A stretch of DNA of 64,000 nt, from assembly GCA_025765615.1 (NCBI GenBank), contig JAIVFJ010000065.1, positions 62,001 to 126,000 of the forward strand, read 5' to 3'. The notes under the pieces were generated by a model. That model saw only the letters and a program-made list of their open reading frames with translations. It was not told the DNA's origin and ran no database searches. The stretch's first letter is position 1; every line of letters begins with the position of its first letter. Below, piece after piece: positions 37,287 to 49,471 of this stretch. This stretch comes from Zopfochytrium polystomum. Lineage: Eukaryota; Chytridiomycota; Chytridiomycetes; Chytridiales; Chytridiaceae. A program made the translations under genes and the position numbers.

Positions 37287-39040
37287 CACCCTGAACTTGC
37301 ACCTAAAAAAAGAACAAGAAAACGAAATGTTCCACGTCGCCGCCCAGGCGCTACCTCGTTCGGCCCTTCGCGCCGAGTCCTTGGAGGAGACCAAAGCACT
37401 CTGGTCGCCTCCTGTGCAGAAAGTATTCAACGGCGAAACCCAGGCGCACGTTTGCGTCCGCGTGCGCATTGCGACCGGCGACGACGCGGACATCGAGTAC
37501 ACCGAAAGATTCCCCCCTGGCACTCCGGTGACAGCCAATGAGGTGTGCAGCAGGATTGCCAACAGAAAAGGACTTTCGGATCGCTCGTCGAAGCTTTTTG
37601 GGGTTTGGGTCTCGGGACGGGATTTGGGTAGCGGTTTCCTTCAGTGTAGACCCGTTTCCCGCGCATATCCTGCTTTCTGACTTTGACCGTACATAACACG
37701 CTCCCCCTTCCCGCAAACTCCGTCTTTAGAGTTTGAGATACAGCCGTTGGACGATATTGTAAAGTTGACGGAGTCCTGGAATCTCACGTGGGTGATCAGG
37801 CCATTTTAGCACTGGTGCCACGGTCATGGTGAAAGAGAAACCTTCTGCAGCATGGTTCGAATGACACATTTTCCTCAAGCCGTTGACCCTTCCCACTTTG
37901 TGAACCGGTATTGGCTGACCTACCGTCGAAAAGCGAACATCCACAAGGACTGTGAGCGCGAACTCTCCGACGATGTTGCAGAGCAACTGCTGTACGCAGA
38001 GGTAAGCTCACAGATTCCGACTGTGCAAGACGTAAAAAAAAGAAGCACAAGTCGGTTTCTATGACTAAACACCTCTCCGCACTCTCCCAACTGCCCTTCC
38101 CAGGCAAAGCGGAACGTTTTGAACGGGAGGTACCCGTGCAAGGAGCAGGACGCGGTTAACCTCGCCGCCCTCCAGCTGCAGTCCATGTTTGGCGACTTTG
38201 ATCCCGAGAACCGCCCACCCTCGCTGTTCGCGTAAGTGTTTGTCCTATATAAACCCTTGAAGCTTTATTTCACATTTTGCATTCAATTCATAAACCACTT
38301 GTCGTTCCCTTTTCCTCCATCCACAACCTTCCCGCTGCCCGTGTCCAGAAATCGGGCCTTCCTTTCAACCGTGCTTCCATCGCGAGTTGTTGGCTCAAAG
38401 TCCTCTATCGCATGGGCCAGATTAATGTCGGCGGAGCATCAGAGACTCGTCGGCACGACACCACGGGCAGCGAGAGCGGGGTCAGCACCGAGTGGAAACG
38501 CCCTTCCTTTTTTTCCATTCGGCTCAGTGCTCGCTTATTCATATAGCAGCCACTTGCACCTCCAAAACGAAAACTATTTCAAAAGGTTCCTGACATACGT
38601 GCGAGGGTGGAAGCTGTACGGCGCGTCCTTTTTTCCCCGTCACGCAAGACGCTCCTCCCGCGGGCTTCTTTGAGTTTCGCGTCCAACGCTGGCTGGCCGG
38701 GCTCAGCACCGACGGCTTGGTGGTGTTTGAGAGAAGGCCAAAGGTGCAAACGTCCACAGCCCAAAAAGTGCTTGTTTTTTTTGCCTTTCAGCTACTCATC
38801 CATTATTTCCCGCCCCCACTCCCACACCCCTCCGCGCCGCAGCCCCGCTTCTACTTTGTCGAGTCGTGGGACCGGGTGTCGTGGACCTACAGCGCAGACA
38901 CGTTCATGCTGTACCCGACAAGCGGGAGGCGACGGCACCGCGCATTCCGTCTTGTCACGCCCCAGGCCGGCCTAATGCACTCGGTAGCATCACGCCTGGC
39001 GACCCGTGAACATAGCGTTCCGGCCGCGACGTCGGATTGA
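36062..39040 (+). CDS. Membrane-anchored FERM-domain protein
   Basis: ATG 36062 begins MEPFLPAFFALALLGLLLNLLVVYLAC-like sequence, a single signal-anchor helix, then about 250 residues of Pro/Ala/Asp-rich linker. Exon 1 joins (GTACGT ... CAAAG, about 36883-36945) to MKHRSAFSNFSE. After a (GT)n-containing intron the FERM domain follows. The F1 lobe has ADIEYTERFPPGTPVTANEV and LFGVWVSGRDL. The F2 lobe has RYWLTYRRKANI, LLYAEAKRNVLNGRYPC and DAVNLAALQLQSMFGD, close to talin and other FERM F2 lobes, with YVRGWKLYGASFF. The F3 (PTB-like) lobe has RFYFVESWDRVSW with FRLVTPQAGLMHSVASRL. Stop 39038-39040. FERM lobes usually link membrane to actin. Exon joins within F1 and near 38350-38580 are approximate. 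The membrane helix could belong to a separate gene, but splice phases connect. Confidence 0.68.
37224..37277. repeat. (GT)n microsatellite in FERM gene intron
   Basis: About 27 GT units in the intron between the linker exons and the FERM F1 lobe. Confidence 0.9.
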
Positions 39041-39674
39041 TCGAACTGACAAGCCGGTGTCGAAAGAGGTGACGGGCACGGCGAGGGGGTGGCATAAGTA
39101 ATAGCGGAAAGTGCATCGTCGCCCACATGCAGTTTGTGTTGTGGGAAATGGTGGCGGCTGCGATACCATTCTGTTTGTAAAAAGAATTTTTGAGCACCGC
39201 AACGTGTCTAACCTGGCAATAATTAATCAGTTTGATGTGAATGGTATTGGCACCAATGGGGCTTTAGTGCGAGAGAGGAACAAATGGAAAGCCATGGCTT
39301 CTCTTTTTTCTAGTTCGCGAAGCCGGCGAGCCATTCAACTCAAAATACTGTTGGCGTGCGGTCACTACAACAGTCCTGGGATGAGCGCGTTTACAGACAG
39401 AGTGCACGGCAGTTGATGGATATGCAGCTTGCAGAATGCGAAGGCAAAGAGCTGGGAGACCATTATTATTGTGTATCAAGCCAAGGCACATATTTTTCTC
39501 TTTTTTGGGGGGGGTTGGTCTGTAAGCTTCACCTATGGGGGCCAGCTCGAACCCGCTTAGTAGTTCGCACCTACTCTTCAAATCTAAAAAGTCGTTTACC
39601 TCAAAATGTGCGCTGTTGTTTGGAATCCAACCTGTCTAACAAAAAAATTCTGTTGCTTTCAAAAGGCGTCCCTC
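39041..39674. other. Convergent intergenic region
   Basis: 3' regions of the FERM gene (plus) and zinc-finger gene (minus). Open frames are short and unconserved. No RNA gene seen. Confidence 0.5.
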
Positions 39675-42105
39675 TCAGTGACTCAGTCGTGGCCGCTTCG
39701 CCTTTGGCATGGCTGAAGCCGTAGCGCCACCCCCAAACCATTGCGCACTGCCGCCTCCCCCTCCTATCACTCCTTGCCTCCCGCCCGCTCCGCCTCCGCC
39801 TGCGCCCTTGGCCGCCGCCTTCACCAGCTTGCAGCTCGTCTTCGAGTGCCGGTACGCCGCGTCGGCCCTTCCAAACGGCCGCCCGCAACCGTTCGGACAT
39901 AGATGCGGCCGCTCCGACGGGTCCATGTGCGTGGCGCCGTGCCGTATCAGGTCCTGGTTCCGCAAAAAACGTCTTGTCGCATTGGGTGCACGGGTAGTTG
40001 CGAACGCGCGGCGACGACGACGAAGACGGCGGCGGCGATTCCATCGAAGACGACGACGACGAGGACGAGGACGTTGGATAGACGCCGCCCACGCCGCCAC
40101 CGTCGATACCACCGACTCCTGGTGGTCCGTATTGCCCGTGAAGTGGGAATGCGGCTCCTCGAATCATTGCCTCGTTCTGGTACTGGTAGTGGTGGCCGTG
40201 AACGCTGTGGTAGACGTGCGGCTGCGCAGGTTGAGGCTGCTGCGGCTGGTACGGGTACGAGCACCCCTGCGGGTGCGGGTGCGGCAGGTTCGAATTACCA
40301 GGCGGCGTGGCAGGCGGAGTCGATCTGGTTGTTTCGCTGTACCCGCCGCTGCCTCCCCCAAACACGGCCGTGTTGGAAGTGGGCATGGGTGTTAGCGTCA
40401 TTGGCATGGCCATCTGCATTGTAAGAGGTTGAACCGGCAACCCAACGGACACAACCGACATCCCTCGGCCGGCTTGCGGTGTGTCCGACGAGTGCGGGCC
40501 AACTGGGGCGGACCCTGAGGTCATTGCCGTCATCGCTGACGACTGGCCAGAGTGCTGCGAGAGCTCTTGCGGCTGAGCGGCGTCGACTCCCAGTTGTTGC
40601 AGCTGGTGTTGCTGCAGCGGCATTGGAATAAAAAAGGGTGGCACAGAACTGTTTGTTGGCTGCGCTCCGACGGCGCCCGCAGCCCCAACTCCAGAGGCGA
40701 TGGGTACAAACATGGGAAGCGCCTCTGGTTTGGATTGCGGCGACCCGGACGTCAGTGTCGGAAAGTGCGAATCCAACGAGGTTCCAGAACTGGTGGTGGG
40801 ACTCGCAGCGACGGTGGCCGCGTAAGTTCCGTTCATTTGCTGCGCAGGCGCCGTTGTCCGGAGACTGTCGGCCGCCGCGGCTTCCGCTTCGCATTCGGGG
40901 CAGTGGCAAGCTTCACATCCCTCAACATTGCAAGAGATTTCGGCTCCGCAGCCGTCTTCGGCCGAGCCGTCACAACACGAGCACGGTGACGTGGGCACCG
41001 GGGACGACTCTCGCTTTTCCAAAACCCCGGCGGCGGTTGTGGTGCATTGACCGCCGCAAGGTGTCGACTGGTTCTGCTGCTGATACTGCACTTGACATTG
41101 GTACTGGTGCTGAAGCAGGAGATTTTGCTGCTCTTGGTATAGCTGCTGTTGCTGCTGCTGAATGCGCTGAAGTTGCATGTGGAACAGCGCTTGGCTAGAC
41201 GGAGTTGCAGAACCGAATCCAGAGAACGGTGCTTGCGGAGACGAGTACATGACAGTGGGAACCACAAGGTTGAAAACGGTAGGCGGCGGTGTCATTGGCA
41301 CTTGAGCGGTACCTGGCGCATACACTTGTGACGGCTGCGGCGCTGGAGTATTAACCGGCAGGGACGCGAGGTTGGAGGATGGGTGGGGAGATGACGGCTC
41401 CGCTGACTTTCCAGCTTCGAGGCTGGACGACCCATCCGCCCGTGGTGCCGCGGGTGATGCACCGATATTTGGTGCAACTTCTGTGCATAATGTTGAAGAC
41501 ATATGCCGTCCGCTCGCCGACGCTGGGACGAGTGACGAGGGGCCGGTTTGGTCCCCGGTAAAAAGGGAGAGCGAGGAGGGGAGGGAACCATCGAAACCTG
41601 AAGGTGCAGTCGCACATTCAGTTGAGGGGTCAGCAGCAGGTGACTCTGGTGGTTGTGGTTGTGGTGGATGCGAAGGTGAAGGTGATAGAGACGAACGTTG
41701 CTGTTGTGGCGCGGAGACTGCTGGTCCCGGCGAGCACGGTGGGGCAACGGCGGCGAGGTCGGGGCTGGGATTGGGGGACGGCAGCGCAACACCGGTGGGA
41801 GACAAAGGAGCGGAGCACGAGGAGGAGGAGGCGGGCTGAGCCCCGCCGCCGCCGCCGCCGCTCGGTGAATGTTCTGCCTCGCTTGGTGGCATTATTGGCG
41901 CCCAAGCAGGGCCTCCGGCGCGTTTGTCGCTCTCCATCGCTTCGCTTCCGTTCGCTGCTGCGTCTGGGCAAACCGTCGTCCTTTCAACCGCGTTGCAGGT
42001 GTTTGTGGGGACTCGCGGTTCGATTGCTGCTGCCGCTGCTGCTTTAGTTGAAAGTGGACGGGTTGAAGGTTTCTCGGCCGCACTGTAGTCCGAGCGGCAA
42101 TGCAT
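39675..42105 (-). CDS. C2H2 zinc-finger protein, frameshifted in the first finger
   Basis: Probable nuclear transcription factor. ATG 42105 (MHCRSDYSAAEKPSTR) starts about 700 residues of Pro/Ser/Gln/Gly-rich sequence with Gln runs (about 41090-41160), His/Gln/Pro stretches and a Cys-rich patch (CSCCDGSAEDGC, CHCPECEAE; about 40880-40990). The DNA-binding part comes last: NYPCTQCDKTF, then in the next frame RNQDLIRHGATH, and a second finger CPNGCGRPFGRADAAYRH with a close CKLVKAAAK helix. The end is AKRPRLSH. The first finger is split between two frames at a run of six T (plus-strand AAAAAA, about 39963-39968). One T fewer restores a normal C-x2-C-x12-H-x4-H spacing. Without the shift the frame runs to 39601 with no fingers. 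An assembly or read error is as likely as a true mutation. Confidence 0.72.
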
Positions 42106-42345
42106 TCCAGGGGGGCCGAATGAAAAAGAGTGTGCGGAAGGTGGATGGATGGATGGATGGATGGATAGTTAGATAGATAGCTGATTGACGAGGGGAAGAG
42201 TGGGGCGGGGAGAGAGAGCGGGCGGAAGGGCGATGTGACTATCGAGAGAGAGGCGGACTTTATATTGCTGAGCAAAGGGAGGGAGAAGAAGGAAAGGCGG
42301 CAAGGGACAGCGCAGAGCGGGACAGAGCCGAGCGGGACAGAGAGC

Positions 42346-42470
<125 letters not shown>

Positions 42471-42846
42471 CGACATTGAAATTGCCTGTGCCAAAGTCAA
42501 AAAAATAATAGGAAAAGCACCAAAGAAAGAAAGTATAAAATAAAATATGAAAGAAAAAATGAGAAAAAAGAGAAGGCCACAACGCAATGCATGCGAGCCG
42601 AAGGAGTTCGGCCGCCGCCGCCGCCGTCGTTCTGTCTGTCTGTCTGCGTGCTGCTCCTTACAGCCAGCCAGCTGCCTGCATGATCAAGCCCTTTTCTTTT
42701 TTTTTTAATACTTTTTTTGCTTTTTTTCTTTCCCATTCATTCATTCACTTTTCTCGTCGTCCTGCATGTGTCCAATTCGTCGCGCGGCGGGCTGAGCACT
42801 TTTTTCCCAATTTTTCCTCGCTCTGTCTCTCTATCTGTCTCTCTCG

Positions 42847-42877
<31 letters not shown>

Positions 42878-43131
42878 CGCCCTTCTTGTCCCCCGCCAGT
42901 TGCGTGGGTGCTTCGCCCACCCTGAACAGAACCCTCACCCTTTTTTATTCCGAACAACCAGCCAAGCCAGCCCCGAATTGATTGCGGTTCGTTGGTTCAG
43001 TAATATTACAAGAATTTAAATGCACATCCGTCGAGCATCGGTCAGCTGCGCCGACTCTAATGCGCGCTCCCGTTCTCTCGCTCTCTCTATCAAAATCCCT
43101 CTCTCTCTCACTCTCCCTCTCTCTCACTCTC

Positions 43132-43154
43132 CCACACACACACACACACACACA

Positions 43155-43194
<40 letters not shown>
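43132..43194. repeat. Compound (CA)n-(CT)n repeat
   Basis: CA array passing directly into a CT array, just beyond the EXO84 stop codon. Confidence 0.92.
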
Positions 43195-43199
<5 letters not shown>

Positions 43200-43252
43200 C
43201 CTGCAATATTCCCATTAGGAGAGTAATGTTGGGTCCATCTTCTTATCTCGAT

Positions 43253-44362
43253 TCAAGAAAAGTTTTTGGATGTAGACTGCAAAAATGGCCAGTTGCGCCC
43301 GTAAGCAGCTTGGGCGGCCTTGACTCGCTGCTCGTACCAGTCACCACTCTTCAAAAATATTTTCGGTTGTAATCGAATGTTTATCAGTGGATGCGAAGAA
43401 GGTGCAGGAAATGGTGCCTCGGCCGCGTGACGGCCAAAGCAACAGATTCTCCTTTGAGGGACGGGAGGTGGCCCCAGCCTCTACCTATGCTTTTATGTCC
43501 CATTTTTCTTCTCTTTCTTTCTCTTATTTTTTTGGGGGGGGGAAGAAAGGGTAATACCCGTACCTTCATCTTTTCCTTGACGCCCGGATTCTGGCCAAAG
43601 TAAACCTTGAGAGCGCGCTCGCAGACCGCATTGGCCTTTGCGTTCGCCACGGGATTGACAAACGCCCCAGCCACACGCAGGAAAAAGTGCACGTCCAAAA
43701 CAAGCTGCTGAACTCCGCAGAATCCGAACCTCCGCTCGCCTCGTTCGGTCTCCCACGATGCTTTATTTTTGGATGCCGATGGAACAGATTGATTGTTTGA
43801 TGATCATCGATTTGGTTTTTTGTTTGTTTGTTTGTTTGTTTGTTTGATTGTTTGATTGTTTGATTGTTTGATTGTTTTGTGTTGGTTTTGTTTTTTTTTT
43901 AGGGGGGAAAGTGCGAGTTTGGTTGGTCATTTCTTTCTTGTGGGGCGGCAAAAACACTCTTCTTCTCTTTCTCTCAACTGTCGAGGAGCATCGTCGAGAA
44001 GAGCTGAAGGATGACGTCAGAGACCATTCGCCGGGCCCGGACGGAAGGGAAGTCGGCCGCGTCAGACAGCATTCTGTCCAGCTCGCCCAGGAGCTTTTGG
44101 TTAGGGTTTTTGTGTTTTGAAAGCGAAAAGGAAAAACGGAAATTTTGTTTTATTTAGTTTTGAGAGAACCAATAACCTTTGGTGGGGGTCTCTTACCACG
44201 ATCATGTTGTCTGTTGGGTTGGCCTGGTCGAGGATTGCTGCGGACTGTCGGAACGGCATTTGGTGACAGACAGACAGAGAGAGAGAGGGTGATAGAGAGA
44301 GAGAGAGAGAGAGAGTGTGTGTGTGTGTGTGTGTGTTGTGTGTGTGTGTGAGTGCGTGAGAA

Positions 44363-44440
<78 letters not shown>

Positions 44441-47400
44441 AGACAGGCAGGCAGCACCGCCAGACAGCCAGACTCACACTGCTGAAGTCCAGCACGTGCA
44501 GGCTGTACACGCGCGAGAGAATGTGGGCACCGATCTTGCTGACAAGGGCCTGCTCCAGTGTCGTGTCGATCGCCGCTGCGAGAGAGCAATGAAATAAGAA
44601 GAAAAGAGATAAAGAGAGAAGCTTAAAATGATGAAACAGTGCTTACCGGCCAGCCGTTTGCCTTGCTCGTCTAACTCGGGAATGCTGCGCTCGAAGCGAA
44701 CTGCGAGATGCTGCGCTACTCTCGGCATCATTTTCTCCACAATGAACCGGCAGTTCGATAGCATGGCGAAGCCCTAGGGGAGTGAGATATATGGCATCCA
44801 TTAAGAAACCTAGCCTCCTTGTCGCCAGCAATTTTGAAACCTGGCGATTGGTGGAGCTTCCCGAAATGACCTCCAGCACCGTGGACACAAAAGTCGAGAA
44901 AAAGTCGGTCAAGCACCATATTATCTTTGCGTAAAGCTTGATCCGAACGTAGAGGTGCCGAAAAAATGTTCAAGCACAAACACAAAAAAAAAAAAAAAAA
45001 AAAAAATTAGTGCCAACTATCAATTCGTATCGGGACCAACCCACCGAAATCGAAACAAGGAGCCCCATGTCGGCCCCGAATTCCATTAGCAGATTGTAAA
45101 ACTGGTACACGCTGGTAGTGGTTGCGGAACCAAAATCTGAGCTCCGCGATTGAAGGAGAAAACAGGCGCTTTAGTCGCTGCCCAGAAAAATAGCCGCGCA
45201 AGCAATCTTTGTCCAAGAACTTGGTCCCTCGGACAATAAACCAAAAGGAAAGAAAGCAAAAGAAAGACCTTGTTTGAATTACCAAAGTGATCATCCTCGC
45301 TGGCGGGTTCCTTAAGGCCAACATCCTTCACAAAGACAAACGTATCCTCTTTGATGAATCTCACAATGTTCAATTTCGCTCTTGCACGATAATCTTCGAT
45401 TGCAGCTACCACATCGCGATGGAAGAGCTGCTCCAAGACAAACGTCAAGTCAAGACCCACCTGGCGCAGCTGGAATGAACAGGTGAGATTGAGAGGACCA
45501 ACTGGGCAACTTGCTTTTTACAAAGAACAGGGGTGGGCAAATCAAGAGTTCAAGTACCTGCGCGCAATGGTTCATACTCGAGTCTAGGCAGTCGGCAATG
45601 ACGGCAAAGGGCTGACGCGACTCGAAGACTTGACGGCGGACAATGTCTCCGTAATTTTCAATTTCCGTGCGAACCCACCTCAAGAATCCTACGTGAAGCA
45701 AGAGATGGGCACCACCGAGGAGCATACGTCGTCAGTAAGTGCTTGTAGAGCCCGCAAGGCCTGAACTGCACCTGAAGCCATGCTTGGCTCCTTAAATGAA
45801 ATGCTGTACCAATCGCAGGTGTTTCGAATCAGCCGAAAGACAACGATCGAAAGGCTGTTCACGTAAGTGGCGATGTCGCCGTTGAAGTGCAAAAGCCTGA
45901 ATCCCGCGTTTTCGGTTTTCTCTCGTCAATGGAAAGTAAAACTGCTTTGCAAAGTCGGTCTAACCGTATCTTGTAGCGAATTATTTCCGTCCGTGACTGT
46001 AAAAAAATTTCTCTTGCCTGCCATGCCCATTTTTCTTTTCAGTATTCCTCGGAATTTCAAAAAGTAAAATGCAGCAGACATGGCACGGAGTTATTTCAGT
46101 GTTGCTCACCTCAACAGCCAGTCCCAGCTTCAACAGTCTCTCGATGTTGGACTGGATCTGGAATTTGCTTGACATTGGGTTAACCAATTCAGAGCAGACG
46201 ATATGCGCCAGCTTTTGGGCACGGGCTTCAACAGCGGCTCGCAGTGATTGCCCCGAATCCTGCAACTTTCCCAGAAGGGGCTTCGCTTTGTATTTTGAAA
46301 GGGAGAAAGAGGGGCGAGCGTGGAAGGCACGTGAGGAAAGCGGTTTAGCGCTTTGCACCAGCGGAAAGCTCAACTCAGCGATACTGACATCTCTCTAAAT
46401 CGCCTATTGCATCGTCGAATTGCCTGTGCGCGATCAAAATATCGAGTTCAAAAGGCAGGTCCGACAACCATTTCTTCTCGGATGGTGAAATTTCCTCCTT
46501 CGCCTTCTCCTTTGAAATGCTGGGTCCTTCAACGTCTCCGTCTTGAGGTGAAGCTGCGGCAGGCATTGAGGTGGCGCAGTTCAAGGCTTCAGTTTGCTTT
46601 CAAAGGAAGGAAAACAGTGACAGCCAAAATAGTTATGCTTCGAGCGGGAATGAAAGGAACCGAAGGCCTACCGAGTATTCTGCATGGTTAATTACAATTG
46701 GATCGAAAGGCCATTATTAAGATGCCGGTCAATATTGATTAAACTCACCATCCGCTTCGTCCCTTTGCCTCCGTTTTTGCAATTGGGAGCTCTCAGTGAG
46801 TCTCTTCAGTGTTGAGAGAAACGCTCTTTTGTCCTCGGCGCGCTCACTGCGAAAGATGAACATGTCTGGATGGCACATTATCTTAAACGCGTTTGTCACA
46901 TCTAGCAAATAAAAACTGTCAGCAGTGTACGAATGAAACTATTTTGCAGATCTCGAAACTGCGAAATAATAGGATTAAAGAGCCTCACCCACTGAATCCT
47001 TCATGTCGATAGCGGCCATGTCCGCGACGCGCATCCACTTTTCCAAAACCATCCTCGAACGCCCGGACATGAGGTTTTTCTTTTTGACCGTCACCAGCAC
47101 CGTATCACCGAGCAGATGCAGCTGCACGGCCTGCCGGTGTCGGTACGTCGAAGGGTGGACCTCGAAGAACTTTCGCTTGGACCCATCAAAGGCAACAAAA
47201 TGCCCGCGGGACAGGGGTATGGTTTTCTGGGAGAGAGCAAGCGTTTTTTGCGCGAAGGGAAAGGAAAGGTTAAGGGAGTTCGGATCTGACTGAACCGATG
47301 CTGTACTTCAATCCAAATCCAAATACCAAACTCACTTGGAGCCCGTCGATGCTCTCGTAAAACTCCTGCAGCACCTCCTTGGATGTTGTCGTACCGCCCC

Positions 47401-48391
47401 CACCGACATCAATGCTGCCGTCGGCCGCCGCGCCATTCTCTGCGCCAAGGCTGCCCAATGCGAAATCAGGGAGATTGGGGGAAATTGGCGTCACGTCGTC
47501 TTTCCCTGCAATATTTGCAGAATTAGAGGGCGATTAACCAAACGGTTTATGTATAGGGTAATCGTCGATTTTCAAAGTTATATAATGTGGTACCCGAAAC
47601 ATTTCGCTCACTACTAACTTTCTAATACGGCGGTCGGATCCGCCGTTCGAAACACAGCATTAACAGCAGACAGCTCGTTCAGCAGAGATCTAAGCGCGAG
47701 AAAATCCCCTTCCAGACTCGAGATCTCTTTGGAAATCGCTACGAACTCTGCATAGTTTTTGTGAACATTTTTTTGCAAGTCACCCGCTGCGGCGCTTTTG
47801 GCCTGGCTCAAAGCGCGAAGGTAATCTCGCACTGCTGACTCGGGCTGGGTCGCGAGCGTCGTTTGGAGAACTGTTTCGGGCAGCGCCGTGCGATGGAAGC
47901 TTAGTGATTAGATGTGCTGGCCGTTCTGTAATCCTTCGGGCTGTGCTCCTGCCTCCCAATTGCAACTGAATGAATAAAGGATACTTGAGCCCCACATGTG
48001 TCAGCCTTGAAGCTGCTGGAGAGGAATTGCGACAGATCGAGTGCTGCCATTGACTGGATGTATTTTTCAAACGGCTGAAAAGCCAACAATCAAGATTGTC
48101 CGAATTTTCTTCAGGAGGACCAACGGCGGTTATCATGCTCGTAGAGCCGGCGACAGATCCCTCCTTGGCCAACGGTGAAGAAAGGTCGCTCATACGTGAA
48201 TGGAGAGCGGTGGATTTTGTGCGCGAGCGCAACGCCATCAGCACTGGCAGAGTGTTCAAGGCTTTCCTCCGGGCAGAGCCTGGAGTTTCGATTTCAGCAA
48301 AAGGTACAGTTCCATGACGAGGACCCGTCCTTCCGCGGGACGCTCCCAATGGACGTATTTCGGTGGTAGACGCTACAAGGGATGATGCCAT
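43253..48391 (-). CDS. EXO84: Exocyst subunit EXO84
   Basis: Subunit of the octameric exocyst that tethers secretory vesicles to the plasma membrane. Likely start is ATG 48391 (MASSLVASTTEIR), the first ATG in the open frame; an upstream exon is possible. An intron with donor GTTGGT leads to PFEKYIQSMAALDLSQFLSS. Then come AVRDYLRALSQAKSAAAGDL and NYAEFVAISKEISSLEGDFL, the EXO84 N-terminal coiled coil. The PH domain follows (HFVAFDGSKRKFFEV, RQAVQLHLLGDTVLVTVKKK, DVTNAFKIMCHPDMFIFRSE, EDKRAFLSTLKRLT). The helical region includes KWLSDLPFELDILIAHRQFD and, at the C-terminus, MDVHFFLRVAGAFVNP, ALKVYFGQNPGV and YGRNWPF. Stop 43253-43255. About 15 introns, some filled with microsatellites. Family blocks span the whole gene, so it looks intact. 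Confidence 0.9.
43811..43876. repeat. (TTTG)n/(ATTG)n repeat in EXO84 intron
   Basis: Tetranucleotide repeat of TTTG units grading into TTTGATTG units, in one of the last EXO84 introns. Confidence 0.88.
44264..44439. repeat. GA/GT compound microsatellite in EXO84 intron
   Basis: GA array, then a GT array, then a long GA array. On the EXO84 coding strand the GA parts read (TC)n, a pyrimidine-rich intron interior. Confidence 0.92.
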
Positions 48392-48555
48392 CAAAGAATT
48401 TGACGCCGATGTTGCGGTTAATGAAGTTCTAAACAATGTTGGCTGGCTGGATGCTGGGAAGGCGATGGGTCTAGTTTTAAAGTCGGGGGCAGGATAAATG
48501 TTCCCCACGCTCCGTTCCTTTGGATTGCTATCTCTCGTCGCCTCTCTTTATGGCT

Positions 48556-49419
48556 CTATTGTCGCACTGACGTACGGGAGCGAGGAAGTTGGAGATAGTA
48601 GAACCTGAACAACTCATGGTTATTTTCGAAAACCGAGGGAAATTTGGCATCTCTTTCTTCGGGTGTTTCTGCTCGTTTCGACCGATGGGCCGGTTGCAGC
48701 CGTGAATTACCTGCCTCGACGAAACTTGACCTGACGGAGGTATTCTTTCGCAAAAGATCTGTTACGAAATGATTTGGTAGGGACGATGCGCTGAGTGGCC
48801 CTCTGGCGCTGATTGCAGAGATTTGCCCTTCTAAGAGCAAATTGATGCAGGCTTCACTGAGTTATACTTTTCGCGGGGATCTGTGAGACTTCGTAGAAAA
48901 CTGAGGTTTTTCGGTGATTTCTGTTGGATTCACCGTCGTAGCGTAGACAACTCAAGGTTGACTGATTGCTGTTGCGCGGTACTACTGGCGGAGTGGGAAC
49001 CGACGTCCACCATGTTCGCAGTCACACTTCGTCGGACACTGCGATGCGACAATTAATCGCCGTATAATAAAGATCTACATCGGATGGGAATGTGTTGGTG
49101 AGAATACCGCAGCTGAGGGTAAGGTCGCGGAATCCACTACCATTTCGCTCGAGGGAAGATTCAATGCTAAATGTTTCAGGCGCAAATCCTGACTCACACG
49201 TTGATCGAGTGCCTTTTGCATGGGCGTTACCACCACGAGCAGGGACTCCAGGTCGGCAAGGCGACCAAGGAGACGCCAGCCTTGGACTACTGCCTGAATC
49301 GCTAAGGGAATCGGCGCCATAAAGGACGCCCGGGCCTTTGCGGAACAGGGTGCGTTTCTTGTATTGAAGGCAAGAAAGCCAAGGGTGCCAAGGGTGCCAC
49401 AAGTTTCGCGGGGTGGCAC
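48556..49419 (-). CDS. Unrecognised small protein, tentative
   Basis: Two open pieces look coding. The upstream piece has ATG near 49321 (MAPIPLAIQAVVQGWRLLGR, LADLESLLVVVTPMQKALDQR) and is followed by GTGAGT. The downstream piece (48556-48850) reads LLLEGQISAISARGPL, FVTDLLRKNTSVRSSF and FENNHELFRFYYLQL, with a stop at 48556. They lie in the gap between the EXO84 start and the divergent VOC gene, with at least one intron (about 48870-49110) between them. Helical, without a recognised domain. The join and start are uncertain, and no function is proposed. Confidence 0.4.
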
Positions 49420-49471
49420 ACAAACTCGGTTGATCCTGACAAACGCCAGAGCTCACCCCCTCCGTGTAGCG

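Noticed and set aside
37160..37300. CRISPR-like or tandem array
   Set aside because: A simple GT microsatellite without spacers, in a eukaryotic intron.
39709..40424. Plus-strand open frames opposite the zinc-finger gene
   Set aside because: Arg/Val-rich shadows of the Gly/Pro/Gln-rich coding strand.
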